This document shows, piece by piece, positions 1 to 11,927 of a stretch of 64,000 nucleotides of DNA. The first letter of the stretch is position 1, and the number at the start of each line of letters is the position of its first letter. Both the position numbers and the translations under genes were made by a program. The DNA comes from Parapristionchus giblindavisi (Eukaryota > Nematoda > Chromadorea > Rhabditida > Diplogasteridae): NCBI GenBank assembly GCA_943737045.1, contig CALSFV010000010.1:868001-932000 (forward strand). The letters are read 5' to 3'. The notes under the pieces were generated by a model. It was not told the origin of the DNA. It worked only from the letters and a program-made list of their open reading frames with translations, and did not search any database.

Positions 1-13
1 TACAGAAACTGCT

Positions 14-1138
14 TTAAAGATGGGGAACCACGAAAATAACCACTCGCTCCTACCACGATGGGAATGAGCCCCCTCAGACATATTGTAATCGTTTTAGCTA
101 TACACTAATAGAAAGTATTCACTAAACGACTAAGTTCGACTAAGAAAAGAGTCGGATAGAGTGAATGTATCTTGTCCCTGTTGTGTAATAGAACAAATTA
201 ACGAGAGTGAAGATTAAAGAAAGTTTATAATCACGAAAGTTTAATCGAGAAAATAAGTATTCAAAAGTCAACACTAATCATTTAAATCTGATTCTCCTTA
301 CAACCGGACAGTTTGATACAATCTGATTTTGATCTGAATCACCTGAGTATGATCAGGAGTGATGGATCATCTTGATTCGATTGTCCGTTCGTCCAGGTCT
401 GGGACGTATTGATTGAAATGAGATCCAGGTCTGATGGCTTCGCCTCAAACTTGGGTAATTAAACAATTTAGCGAGGAATACGTGAGCAAGAGAAACCGTG
501 TGAACAAAAACAATAACTAAGTGAAGGGGTAAAAGGAATAGGACGTAGAAGAATTAGGAGAACAAAATAACATAGTATGATTTACAGTGACGATTCTGAG
601 AAGAAAGTCTTGTTCTCCACGAGTACGATTTTAGTAAAGAGGCTATATGATGATGATGACAAATGTGAGAAAGAAAAAACACATGAATCTGTCCAAGGTC
701 GTGATCTTTCGAGAAAGTGACTACACGAAAGAGAGAGAGGGATCCCGCTCGTCGTCACTCCAAGGATGCACTTTAGAACATTTGAAGTGACAAGATTTGA
801 GTGCCGCGCGTATTCAAACAGCTACCGTATGATTCTTCTTTCTTTTTTCAGTTTGCGATTACTTTGACTTCTTTATGAGTTTTGACTTAATAAATATGTT
901 TTAAGTGGCGTTCCGCTACACATATACTGTAAGTAAAAAGTGTGTTTATGTTCAGTTTGCGACCGGCACTCAACCTTTGCCCCCTTCCCATCTCTCTTTC
1001 TCCATTCCATGCACTATTGAACATCTTTCAATCGTGATTATGTCAATCAATACGCAGAATCACTACAAAAGAAATAGTATGTGGTGACTTATATGACTTT
1101 TGCTACCATCCTGTCTTCACAGTTTATTCACGAAAATA
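14..1138 (-). repeat. Partial copy of a TTAA-type MITE split by an inserted segment
   Basis: Positions 14-83 and about 920-1138 together match, in inverted orientation, one repeat unit at 18577-18892. In that other copy the two parts are contiguous. Here they are separated by roughly 840 bp, and the hexamer ACATAT sits at both breakpoints (78-83 and 920-925), as expected for a target-site duplication around an insertion. The unit begins with TTAA followed by AGATGGGGAACCACG. The right end diverges after 1138. Related unit ends are visible near 23150 and 57770. Confidence 0.6.
84..919. mobile_element. Unclassified insertion of about 840 bp inside the MITE
   Basis: This block is absent from the homologous repeat at 18577-18892 and is bounded by ACATAT on both sides. 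It contains no long open frame, no recognisable transposase and no clear terminal inverted repeat. I see nothing else interpretable in it. Class unknown; a 6-bp duplication alone does not assign a family. Confidence 0.4.
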
Positions 1139-1860
1139 GTCGAATATGAGGGTAACAAAGAGCGAGAACCTATATGAGACCGTTTGCGACGCGACTAAGT
1201 GCCGGCACTGTCAAAAAATCAAAATTTGGGGATCGGGGTTCTCAAGGGTGCTCATGACGGTGGACATGTTCATTTTGCACCAAGAACCACCGTTGAGGCC
1301 AGAAGATGTCGCGTTGAAATCGCGTTTTTAATCATTTCTAGTCTCCCGATGGTGCTAAAATTTACAGACAGTGCCTACAGGGGCAGAATTTGAGGGCGAT
1401 CGCGCCTGTCCAATTCATTTTTCATGAAAAAGTTTCATAAATTTTCAAAAATGGAATTTCTTTCAAAGTCAAATTATTTTCTTGCGAGATACATAGATCG
1501 GACCGGAATGGTTTCAGGATAGTATAAAAAAAAGGCAGATAATTTGCTTTCCTTTTTTTCGACAAAATCAACTTTTAGTGTACTCATTTTTCCCGTTGAA
1601 GAGGATTCAATAGACAAGAGAGTGTGGCATTGTGAGAGAGCAGAGAAGGTTGAAGGGAAGTTCACTCCTTTGCAATATACCCTATATTTATTTCCCTTAT
1701 TTTGTTTAGTTCCGATTCCTTTCAGACCCGTAGCAAAAGTTATGCTGACAATAAGGTCTACTCGGTGTGCGCTCTTGCTCTTTCTCTCTCACTTATTTCG
1801 TCCCTGGCCCTCTATTGATGAAATTTATTATTTTCAAAGCACCTATGCATGTTAGAGCTG
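1139..1860. other. No gene seen; part is a dispersed repeat
   Basis: The stretch 1205-1330 resembles 16378-16500; both contain the phrase AAAATTTGGGGATCGGGG followed by a CATGTTCATTTTGCAC-like segment. The remainder (1400-1860) holds only short open frames without recognisable similarity. Confidence 0.4.
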
Positions 1861-2370
1861 TTCACAAAAGTTTTTACACTATTGCTGAACTTCGATCTTT
1901 GATCTTTGTATGCTGATTTTTGATCGGCAAATTGCGAGCTATGACTACCATAATCTGGGGATAAACTTCACTCGCTAATAGCATCATTTCAGCACTTATA
2001 GTTAGAACGGGTCGCTAGCACATCTAGAAGCAGAGTTATAAATTTTGGGGGTCAAAGTTGCGACCCTGCTACAGGTTGAAATCGGAATCGGAGTCATTCC
2101 GGATTGTTTGACTGTGCAATCTTAGTGGGGCTCTCCACTCTCATAATGTTTCACAAGCACGAGAGCTTTCACTAAAGAAATAAAAAAATTTTTCAAAAAA
2201 GTGTATTTCGATAGAATCATTACCATGCAACAGTGAACTAATCTAATTACACCAACACATCAGGGTTGTATCCCTAAATTCTGTACATTGACTCAAAAAA
2301 TCAGCTTGATTGCTTTCCTGGATCAAAAGTTATAAAAAAATGAAGAGAAAAAATGCCCGATGACTTTTAG
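1860..2370. repeat. Fragment of the GATCAAAG-rich dispersed repeat family
   Basis: It carries CTATTGCTGAACTTCGATC and an AGCTATGACTACC segment. These recur at 4260-4880 (inverted), 28440-28490, 36830-36980 and 37210-37260. No coding sequence is visible. The family appears to be the interior of the palindromic element at 3480-5702. Confidence 0.55.
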
Positions 2371-3007
2371 GCTACAATGTAGCCTCCATTTAGAGCTCTC
2401 TCGATCTCTGGCCATGTGATCTATGTTTCTCGCAGAATTCCTGAGAGAGTTCTCGCTGGACTGAACCGACGTAGCCATCTTGGATGCCCATTCACTGGGG
2501 GGAACTGGAACTTTCTCTCATATCTACAGTATTCATCGGTCAATCCGTATCAGGAACCATCGGAATGGACTAATTTCGCTGATTTGGCCGCAGAGAGAAC
2601 AAAACGTACTTGAGTGAGCGACTCGACGTCAGATTGATCGTCAGCACATTCTCCAGTATATTACAGGACAATCCGGTCAATTAGCCAACAATGGCGAGTA
2701 GATCAAAGCAACGCGCGGCTTTTATTAGTGATATACCAGCATTTAAATGCAGTTTTTGGCCGTCATTCAGCCAAATGCCAACTTAAATCGGCTCCCAAGG
2801 GCTTAAATGAAAGCTATTGACGAGCTCTATCGATTGAGCCCAAAACAAAATAGGTCCCGGAAATGTGGAACAAAATCAATTCCTTATGGAACACAAAATC
2901 AAAAAGTTGGATTTTCACATTTTTATCTGAAAGTACTCGAGAAATTACACATTTCATCTGTTGATCACTTTTTCCTAGCTCTCATGTGAGCCGAGAAAAT
3001 CGCATCG
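2371..3007. other. No recognisable gene
   Basis: I see short open frames only. It may be the 5' continuation of the Tc1-like remnant that follows, but no transposase motif is legible. Confidence 0.3.
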
Positions 3008-3198
3008 CAAGGGGCCTCAACGACGAACTTTGACGTGAGCTCCTGGAGAGACGATTCATCTACCAACCTTCCTACTCTGGTTCAGGGATGTCCTACCCAA
3101 GGACCATCGAAAACCGTGGAGAAAAGAGGGGGTCAGCTCAAAAGTGTGTAGTAAAGCAGACGATTTTGGTCAATCCTTAGGTGACATGCGTGATATAT
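3008..3198 (-). pseudogene. Fragment of a Tc1-like transposase element
   Basis: About 190 bp match, in reverse complement, the interior of the Tc1-like element at 26285-27287 (its positions about 26596-26780). Shared landmarks are the GGTCCTTGGGTA-like segment and GTGACATGCGTGATAT. No terminal inverted repeat is attached here. It is a dead remnant, useful mainly because it documents interior sequence of that family outside the palindrome. Confidence 0.6.
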
Positions 3199-3479
3199 AA
3201 CCATTATTAGCCGAAAAAAAGCTCGATGGCAACAGTTTTGCAGTAAGATTCTACAGTATGCTACAGTATACCAATTCTGCTGTGGAGCTATCCCGATTAA
3301 ATTTTTCACTTTTGTCGTGCATAACTGTATTGGGCAAACACATCCACAACGAAAAACCTTAGATAATACATCATCAAGATGGTGAAAAATGCTCAAACAA
3401 GGAATCTTGTGAACTTTTGTCAAAATTTTTCAAAATTTTTGAAAAATGTTTCACTTTTTTTCGTTTTGACGTAGTTCGC
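3199..3479. repeat. Dispersed repeat fragment shared with 44060-44270
   Basis: Phrases such as ATACATCATCAAGATGGTGAA and the surrounding order of segments recur, diverged, at 44060-44270 and partly at 23070-23140. No coding potential is seen. Confidence 0.4.
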
Positions 3480-5702
3480 TTTAAAACGCGTTCTCCATAA
3501 GAGCGGCGGTGGCATGGCACAATGTTTCAAAATCATCCTAGGTGACTCATATTTGATGATTGGAGTCACTAGGGGCGGGATACACTTCAGCCAAAAAACT
3601 GACCCGAATTATCGATTTTTGATCTACCAAAAGTCGAAAAATCGAAGTGTGATTTCGAAGTCATGTTATATACCATTCGATAGAGGATCAAAAGTTATAT
3701 AAGAATACCAAGTTTCAGAAGTTTTCATAACTCCGTGTTCGAGAAATATCCGATTTTCCGAATTTTGACCTGATTTTTTTGTTTTCATCTCATGGCTTAC
3801 TATGTTACTATTATTTAAAGGGACTGAATTTTTGATATGTTATGTAAAAATGAATGGGCTATCCAACTATCACGCTTATTTGGACCAACTCGGTGCCATT
3901 CATAGTGATATCGCGAGTCATAGTGGTGTATTCTAGCGCCCGAACACCGACGCAGGTTCGAATCCGGCCACAGACATGATTTTTTGGGTGTTTTTATTCG
4001 GCCCAAATTTAACTTTAAATTATATTTTCATCTGTTTTATCGTGTTCATACCATTTTGTTGTGCAAAATAACCATCAACATTATCAGAAATACTAAAAGT
4101 CTTATAACTGGTATAGTATCGGCAAAAAGTCATGGGACGGGCGAAAATAACGGTTTTTCGAAAGAGCCACGTCTTTGAAATACGATATTTGCTGTTTTCT
4201 GATATAAGAAGATAAATCTACACTTTAACTCTTCAAATCGCGGTTCTCGTAAATTGTTTGAAAAATTGTTGACAAAGATCAAAGTTCAAAGTACAAAGAT
4301 CAGCGACCAAGTTCAGCAATAGGGTAAAAACTTTTACAAATATTTTCAACATATATCGGAGCTATGAAAACAAGAGATTTCATAAGGAGAGGCGTAGGGA
4401 CGAGAGCACTGCAAGCGAGAGAAAATTTTTTAGTACAGATGAAGTATCGGCAAAAAAAAACAAGGGACAAATTTTCATTTTTTTACGAATTTTGATTCAG
4501 GAAAGCAATCAAGCTGATCTTTTGAGTCAACGTAAGCAGCTCATCAAAGAATACAGCCATTATGTGTTGGTTAAATTTGTTGTAGAGTAATGATGACACA
4601 ATCAAAGTACAGTTTTTAAACATGTATAGTTCGATAGTGAAAAATGCTGTTCTTGAAACATGGAGAGAGTGGAGGCTTCCACTAGGTTTACAAAGGTAAA
4701 TAAATCGGAATGTCTCTGACTCAGATTTCAAGATCTGGCGGGGCTACAATTTTTTTTGCCCTTAAATTTGAAACTCTTCTTCTAGATGCGCTAACGAACT
4801 GTTCTAAGTACCAGCATGATACTAGAAGCTACTGATGTTTATTTTCAGGTTATGGTAGTCATAGCTCTTCATTAGCCCTCAGGACATAAAAAAAAATTTT
4901 GGAAGATATTCTAAAAATATGGTTCTTCCGCAGACAGTTTTGCAAATTATCAAATATTGATTTCGCTGAGTTTGATTTGGTTATGATTACTTTCAGACTC
5001 GCAGCAAACGAAAAAACTTTATTTTCGACCCGTCCAATGACTTTTTGCCGATACTATACCAGTTATACGATTTTTTTAGTATTTCTGATACTGTTGATGG
5101 TTATTTTGCACGACAAAATGGTAAGAACACGATAAAACAGATGAAAATATAATTTAAAGTTAAATTTGGGCCGAATAAAAAGTTGCAAAAATCATGTCTG
5201 TGGCCGGATTCGAACCTGCGTCGGGGTTCGGGCGCTAGAATACACCACTATGACTCGCGATATCACTATGAATGGCACCGAGTTGGTCCAAATAAGCATG
5301 ATATTTGGATAGCCCATCCATTTTTACATAACATATCAAAAATTCAGTCCCTGGAAATAATAGTAACATAGTAAGCCATGAGATGAAAACAAAAAAATCA
5401 GGTCAAAATTCGGAAAATCGGATATTTCTCGAACACGGAGTTATGATTACTTCTGAAACTTGGTATTCTTATACAACTTTTGATCCTCTATCGAATGGTA
5501 TATAACATGACTTCGAAATCACACTTCGATTTTTCGACTTTTGGTAGATCAAAAATCGATAATTCGGGTCAATTTTTTGGCTGAAGTGTATCCCGCCCCT
5601 AGTGACTCCAACCATCAAATATGAGTCACCTAGGATGATTTTGAAACATTGTGCCATGCCCCCGTCACCTCCCCTCCGCAGTAAAGGAGAATGCGTTTTA
5701 AA
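3480..5702. mobile_element. Large palindromic (foldback) element with tRNA-like B boxes
   Basis: Two inverted arms of about 680 bp (3480-4160 and 5008-5702) begin and end with TTTAAAACGC and enclose an interior of about 850 bp. No transposase is recognisable. Each arm contains GGTTCGAATCC, an exact RNA polymerase III B-box form, after a TAGTGG segment that could be an A-box remnant (left arm 3925-3975; mirrored at about 5205-5260). A half copy with the same B box lies at about 37380-38060. The arms differ by point changes, so the palindrome is not brand new. The open frames in the arms are mirror images and probably not genes. Confidence 0.7.
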
Positions 5703-6383
5703 TTCGGGACACATTTCATTATTTGACAACGCTTGAACATCAAATGATAGTTACATCATTTAACGCTCTTATTGAAGACGTCATAAATATTTTTGTTAAA
5801 CTTAATTTTTTTAATTGCAAAAACTTTATTTTGCAAAAATTTACACATAGCTCTGGTTCCAGACCCCTGAGTATCTTGCAATTGTTAAACGGCTTATCTT
5901 GGGAAAAAGTGATTCTAACAATAAGAGTCGTCCAAGTAAAGATGGCAAAGAAGGCGAGAGAATGGTTTCAATATAAACAGTTTATCATATGTCAGAGATA
6001 TTCAAGACAGCATACATCAAGAGATGTAGAGGATATACCAGAATCATTCTGTTCAATTCCATCAATGAACTCCCATTGTCCGGTTGCATCATTGCATGTT
6101 ATTATAAAGCCATCAGCTTCATAGATCGGGTCCTCGAGATCCTGATATATTATTTATCTACTCTAATAGCCTCATCTATAGTTTAGTCCAATCATGTTTT
6201 GTACTTACATTTTCCATAATGATTAATTTGTCAAAGCCAGCAGAGCACATAACTTTGGTCGATGATATTTCGGGAGAGCCTAATATGCAGGATCCGCAGA
6301 AAGTCCTACACTGAGCCTCAGCGTATACGGCTGGTCGGCAATCTAAAATACATTAAATGCGATCAATATATTAACCTGTGGCT
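5703..6383. other. No recognisable gene
   Basis: A 133-codon open frame on the + strand (5723-6124) crosses this stretch. It shows no family motif, no splice-site framing and low-complexity composition. I do not call it a gene. Confidence 0.3.
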
Positions 6384-6523
6384 TTATGCATGAACAACGT
6401 ACAACCGTTTCCCTGGAAAATGTCACGTCATTAGCGTAGGCGGAGACGTTTTCCACAAATCCCCCGCCTACGCTAATGACGTCACATTTTCCCGGAAAAG
6501 GTTTTCCGTTATTCATGCATACG
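6384..6523. mobile_element. Short palindromic MITE (TATGCATGAACAAC family)
   Basis: A nearly perfect hairpin of about 140 bp begins TATGCATGAACAACG and ends with its inverse. The loop side is rich in TGACGTCA-like sequence. A second copy with the same design is at 45753-45892. Non-autonomous; no coding capacity. Confidence 0.75.
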
Positions 6524-6949
6524 GCCAATGGATAAAAAAGAAAAGCTAAATAAAACAACGTTATTATTATTGTTAAAATTACTACAGTGGTAGAGTTTTG
6601 AACAAGCATTGGTTATCTCTTTTGCGTATGAATATGTTTCGATTTATGTTTTTATGACTATAAATAATGGGATAAAAGATCAATTGCTGAAAAGTATTTA
6701 AAGAAAAAAAGGTAAACGCATAAAAAATCCGCAGTGATTCAAATACCCATCCAATTGTTAGTTATTCATCAAGGAATCAGCGAATATATTTTAATTTATT
6801 CATCAAGAATCAAGGAATATTGATATTTATCATGAAGGAATTATTGCTAATTGTTGTCATTTTTCCCCTCCTGTTCTCAGTGCTCCTTCAATATCACCCT
6901 TATTACCCGTTTCATTAATTTTATTATTTCATATGTACCGTTGTAGATA
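6524..6949. other. No gene or repeat recognised
   Basis: A+T-rich sequence with only trivial open frames. Confidence 0.3.
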
Positions 6950-8658
6950 ATATATATATAAAACACTATCTGAGAAAATTCAACAACTCGGATATTTTTT
7001 GGTATCGATGAAAAATAGATTTTTCTGTTTTATGTATGATAATTACAGGCTCAATGGGTGAAGTTCACTGGTACTTGGAAATTCCTTTTAATTGAAAATT
7101 CGCTTCAGGGGGTGACCACACAACGATTTGGCGCCTTTTCCTAAAAGGTTTATTTCAAATCCAATCGATGCGGAAGTGGACGCAATCGACTCCTTAGCTA
7201 ATTCTAAGAAACTATTGTCAAGGGGAGTTTTTCGATCAACGGCCAACGAAGGCTGGAATTTTGAATTTTCGAAAAAAATTTCACATTTAATTAATTTTCA
7301 CTATTTTGCTACAACAACCCTACGTTTTTTTTATTTGCTTAATCGCTTCTAAATATCATAACACAGCTTCAGTTTAAAAATCATAATTTTTTAAAAATAC
7401 GATTACGGTGAATAAATCATTTTTATAATGAAGTCGTGAATTATGGTGTGGCACCTACAGTATCCCGAATTGAACAATTTAGAAATCTGGTAGTTTTAAA
7501 CAAATTTTACCGCTGTTCTTGACATGACTAAGGTATACGACTACTCCTCGTCTTCGGAGTGCACCTGCACGGTACAGTGCTGGCAAATATTCTGCAATAT
7601 TTTGGTTTTTCAACAATAACTTTCTTCGCACTCAACGGTTTATCTTTATTTTTTAGTATGTTTGTTTAGATGATAATATGGTATTTTGATCCAATTTTTA
7701 TCGATATTGGATCACAAACAACGATATAGTGATCAATTTACGAAAATTGTCAATTTTCATCGACATCAGCACCTGGGCACGGGTGCACTCCGAAGACGAG
7801 GAGTAGACGTATACCTTAGTCATGTCAAGAACAGCGGTAAAATATGTTTAAAACTACCAGATTTCTAAATTGTTCAATTCGGGATACTGTAGGTGCCACA
7901 CCATAATTCACGACTTCATTATAAAAATGATTTATTCACCGTAATCGTATTTAAAAAAAATGATTTTTAAATCGAAGCTATGTTATGATATTTAGAAGCG
8001 ATTAAGCAAATAAATATCATAACATAGCTTCGGTTTAAAAATCATATTTCTCAATTCTGTTTCATGATTCACTATTCGAAAAGGATCAAGTGTAGCGGCT
8101 TTGATTCTGAAGAAAGTCTTAATTGCTGATCAGAAGATGAAGAAGATGAAGATAATTATGCCCCTTGTATGGAACCTCAGCACGCCCAGACTAATCTGTC
8201 GTTTAGCGGCAACCATTCCCTCCCTAATGGTTATGTGCTTGATAAAGGTTAATAAACTCATAAAACTCTAAAGCAAATAAAAAAACGTAGGGTTGTTGTA
8301 GCAAAATAGTGAAAATTAATTAAATGTGAAATTTTTTTCTAAAATTCAAAATTCCAGCCTTCGTTGACCGTTGATCGAAAAACTCCCCTTGACAATAGTT
8401 TCTTAGAATTAGCTAAGGAGTCGATTGCGTCCACGCACGCATCGATTGGATTCAAAATAAACATTTTAGGAAAAGGCGCCAAATCGTTGTGTGGTCACCC
8501 CTTGAAGCGAATTTTCAATTGGAAGGAATTTCCAAGTACCAGTGAACTTCACTCATTGAGCCTGTAATTATCATACATAAAACAGAAAAATCTATTTTTC
8601 GTCGATACCGCACCTATGTCGATTTTCTAAGATAGCGTGTTATATATATATATATATA
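6950..8658. mobile_element. Foldback element of 1.7 kb, one arm carrying a further insertion
   Basis: Left arm about 6950-7585 and right arm about 7780-8055 plus 8275-8658 are inverted copies. Landmarks are ACACTATCTGAGAAAAT at the left tip and ATTTTCTAAGATAGCGTGT at the right tip. The innermost part is a hairpin around GTGCACTCCGAAGACGAGG. The right arm is interrupted by about 220 bp (8056-8275) that carries the open tail at 8073-8252. A related end sequence occurs at 16255-16330. No transposase is recognised. Confidence 0.75.
8073..8252 (+). pseudogene. Unknown acidic coding tail, copy 1 (PCMEPQHA motif)
   Basis: Sixty codons are open except for one TGA and end at TAA 8250-8252. The translation contains an acidic run SEDEEDEDNY, then APCMEPQHAQ, then SFSGN. 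A second version at about 41940-42060 reads SEDRSTTPCMGPHHANQ then SFSSVNDKDN before its stop. A poor third version lies near 59290-59400. Shared protein-level spacing and a shared end suggest a once-coding C-terminus carried by a dispersed element. I do not recognise the family. Confidence 0.4.
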
Positions 8659-8660
8659 TA
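8636..8660. repeat. (TA)n tract left of the mariner-like element
   Basis: About ten TA units directly precede the element that starts at 8661. The matching right tract begins at 9937. Confidence 0.85.
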
Positions 8661-9933
8661 CAGGGTGCGCCAAAATTACCCGAACTGATTTCACCATTAT
8701 GATTCCCAGGCCCCCAATGCAAATGCGCAACCCCTATTGCAGCATCATGACGAGTGATCATTGGCCACTCCCTATTCAAGGTTTCAAGTCAGTTAGTCAA
8801 GTCTTCTAGTAATGGGGAAGTAAAGTCGACTGCGACCCCTCATTCTCAAGTGTACAAGGTAGATTGTCATAGTTCATCAGCTCAGCTTTCACGAGTCGGC
8901 GGTATCCGATACCGGTATCGTGTACCAAGATCTTGGTACTGACAAGGAACGTCCGGGTAGAGGTAGACCGATTTCAGTTTCCACCGCTACGAACCGAGAT
9001 CTCATCCGAAAGATGGTGTTTCGAAACCACAAGTTTACGATCTGGAGACTCGATATCTCGAACACTTCCATTCTTCATCTCCTCAGGTCTCAGCTGACTC
9101 TTCTCCCTTACACGTACAGTAAACTGTTAGAACCGAATGAGCGACAGATCAAGCTCCGCTGAGAACGGTGACCTCAACTTTTTATGCGTTGTGATAGGTC
9201 CGCGCACTTCAGCACGATGTTCAGCGAAGAGAATATCCTACCTTCAAAGACAACCTGAATATCGAGAACAACAGAATTATTGCCTCTGATCTTAAAGAAT
9301 CCTACAAGACGGCTGGGGTCATGGGTCATATCAGTCTTCCACAATACGCCAAGGTTTTAGCTGCTGTTTGCCCAACTGGAAAGTCCACTCTTGTTTTGCC
9401 ACTCCATGCGTCTAGATCAATAAGGCATATTTTACCAAGCACATCCTCGAAGACGCGCTTCTACTCCGATACCATACCCACTTCGGTCAGGACCACTAGA
9501 CCTTTTGGTAAGATTCTGTCGTCAATGACATGACAAAGTTGACCCAGTCGTGGTTTTTCACCCATGCACTCGGCAAAATCCATCACATTGAATTACTTCC
9601 GAACTCCCCCAATCTCAACCTCCTCGACTGCAGTGCTGGGAGGTGTTGTAGGCCAAGATGTCCTCTATCAAGCACCTGAACCTCGACTCCCTCAGTGCTC
9701 CGCTTCTCAAGGCATGGGACGAACTCGATGACAACTACTTGCGGGAATCGGCAGTCGCATATGAGAAGAGACTCATGGCTTGTGTCAGAGCTAAAAGAGA
9801 CCACGGCGAGATTCGCTAGTACACTACTGCTGCCCATATTCTTGATAAGCTTTACCATGAACCATATCACTCAGGTCACATTTCCAAGGGGAGATTCATA
9901 TGGAGACAACAGTTCGGGTAATTATGGCGCACC

Positions 9934-9936
<3 letters not shown>
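8661..9936 (+). mobile_element. mariner/maT-like DNA transposon, degenerate
   Basis: Terminal inverted repeats are visible: the left end starts CAGGGTGCGCCAAAATTACC and the right end is its inverse (GGTAATTATGGCGCACCCTG). Both ends abut TA, the Tc1/mariner target. Because the surroundings are (TA)n, the duplication itself cannot be proven. The internal transposase is readable only in pieces and in changing frames. These are a helix-turn-helix linker region with GRGRPISVST (about 8950-8990), a catalytic-core remnant PNSPNLN followed by LLDCS (about 9590-9640), and a C-terminal WDELDDNYLRESA segment (about 9716-9760). Stops and frameshifts make it inactive. Confidence 0.8.
8870..9830 (+). pseudogene. 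Degenerate mariner/maT-family transposase
   Basis: Segments in order resemble the maT/mariner-type transposases of nematodes: a GRP linker, a QDS...WF segment at the position of the second catalytic aspartate, NSPNLN (normally NSPDLNPLDY), and a C-terminal helix ending in MACVRAKRDHGE. At least two frameshifts and several stops interrupt it. The third acidic residue of the DDD/E triad is not preserved in the NSPNLN stretch. It would have bound the element ends and cut DNA in the nucleus; this copy cannot. Confidence 0.7.

Positions 9937-10009
<73 letters not shown>
9937..10009. repeat. (TA)n microsatellite, about 36 units
   Basis: An uninterrupted TA run of about 73 bp follows the right end of the mariner-like element. 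With the shorter run on its left, it indicates insertion into a pre-existing TA microsatellite or expansion of the target dinucleotide afterwards. Confidence 0.95.
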
Positions 10010-10011
<2 letters not shown>

Positions 10012-10383
10012 AGTATGATTAGTCTTTTAATTCCTTTTTTATAGGGACCGGGAAACGAAAAACAAGATGATCTCATATAAAAGAGCGTGAAATTCTGTTT
10101 CGAAATATATACCTATATCTTATATCATAAGAATTCTCTGGTAAGGAGAACGGAGCAGTTTAAAAACTACAGTCTGCTCCAGATAGCGGGAGCTTTTTCC
10201 TAATTGCCACACCAACTCTTTGGATACGACTTGAAACTGAATATTTTGATGATAATTCTATCCGCAGTGGGGAAAAAGGCTATTTTGAGCTTTACGAAGG
10301 AGTTATCATACTGTAGTTCGGAAACCTCGCCCGTGGTGTTGAGCAGGCTACAGTAATCCAACTTCTTACCAGAGTGTCTTTTC
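10010..10383. other. No gene; contains a short dispersed repeat
   Basis: The segment 10043-10110 (GGGACCGGGAAACGAAAAAC and following) resembles 30650-30715, where it lies just outside another foldback element. Nothing else is recognised. Confidence 0.4.
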
Positions 10384-11101
10384 AAACTTTCAAATACTTA
10401 TTTCTGATCAGTTTTTTGAGCATATCAACATGAGATCAACTATTTTAAATATTTCAAATCGAAATTTTTGGATGCCAACTGCCTTTAAAGCAATAAAATT
10501 TTTGTTCCAGAATTTGTAATTTTTTTCCACTGAATTTAGATTTTTTTAACCGATAACAAACTAAATATATCTATGATGCGCGAAAATGTGTTTTACAAAA
10601 CGCGGCGGCTCATTATTGTATCCTTATTACATAAACGTTTGATTTCACTCCGGCATGCTATAAAATTCGAATGCGCTTTATAAGAGAGGTTTTCAAATGT
10701 ATTCCATATAGAAAATCATTTGTGTGGTACAGTAGTAAAAAAAAACTTTCAAATACTTATTTCTGATCAGTTTTTTGAGCATATCAACATGAGATCAACT
10801 ATTTTAAATATTTCAAATCGAAATTTTTGGATGCCAACTGCCTTTAAAGCAATAAAATTTTTGTTCCAGAATTTGTAATTTTTTTCCACTGAATTTAGAT
10901 TTTTTTAACCGATAACAAACTAAATATATCTATGATGCGCGAAAATGTGTTTTACAAAACGCGGCGGCTCATTATTGTATCCTTATTACATAAACGTTTG
11001 ATTTCACTCCGGCATGCTATAAAATTCGAATGCGCTTTATAAGAGAGGTTTTCAAATGTATTCCATATAGAAAATCATTTGTGTGGTACAGTAGTAAAAA
11101 A
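10384..11101. repeat. Direct tandem duplication, 2 x 359 bp
   Basis: Copies at 10384-10742 and 10743-11101 look identical at every position I compared, including homopolymer runs. The unit starts AAACTTTCAAATACTTATTT and ends GTGGTACAGTAGTAAAAA. It has no coding content. Identity this high implies a very recent duplication, copy-number polymorphism or an assembly artefact. Confidence 0.95.
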
Positions 11102-11927
11102 AAATTTTTTTTTCATTATTTCATATTTTAAGAGAGCAGTATTGAGCGTATAAAAATCACTTGTTTTATATGTAGAAAGTTCTTGTTTTGCATGGTTCAG
11201 AAACTAGATCTCTTTTATAGTACAGTTCAGTTGTTTTACTCCAGAGTTGACGGAATTTATCAAAGAAATTTTTGAATTTTATATATTACGCAGCCTGAGA
11301 AAAAAAATTGAAAATTATAATTTTTATTAATTTTTGGCAAATGCCGCGTTTTGAAAAAAAAAATTGTGCATAACTCGCGCACGCTCGGCAAATTCTATCG
11401 CAAAGTGAAATCTTTCCAACATTTCTTTTTTAGCACAAGTGAGTTCACAAGCTTTTAAAAAATCCAAACTTTCCTTGATAAATTCAATCAAATCTGGAGT
11501 AAAACAACGCAAGCAATTTGAAAGGCTGGTATTCATCATTCAAAGCGTAAATAATCGAGGGGCTTCATGGGCTCCCCGGGTCACCCGGGGCGCCCATTTT
11601 CACTGGGGATTCTGCTGTACTGTATATAAAATAGCACCCGGCGAAGGGCAGCCGGGTTAGTGAGAGGCAGCGGAGAGACAATCGAGAGGCGGGCGAGATC
11701 TAGCCTTTGAGCGACTTCCGTTCTTTAGAGAAGAGTGTCATTTTCTTATGCAAGTACATTTTATACGCACAATAGAATTTAAATGAAACAACATGGTTAT
11801 GGCTAAGGACAAGAAGGGCTTGGAGTCTAAAGAGTACAGGCTACAAAGTTCCATGTAATTGAAACTTTGTGTGTAAGCGCATCCAGAATTTTGCATAGCT
11901 ACAATTTTGTTTAAATATCCAAAGGCT
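11102..11927. other. No gene; short G+C-rich island
   Basis: Between 11555 and 11700 the base composition shifts to G+C-rich (GGGCTCCCCGGGTCACCCGG and on), unlike the A+T-rich surroundings. I see no RNA gene or open frame that explains it. Confidence 0.35.

Noticed and set aside
3900..3980. Possible tRNA gene around GGTTCGAATCC
   Set aside because: No acceptor or anticodon stem can be drawn and there is a T-stem mismatch. Kept only as a B-box-bearing repeat.
5723..6124. 133-codon + strand frame
   Set aside because: No homology, no exon signals, overlaps a second frame; typical of chance in this composition.
9695..10076. Frames containing long Tyr-Ile repeats
   Set aside because: Translations of the (TA)n microsatellite.
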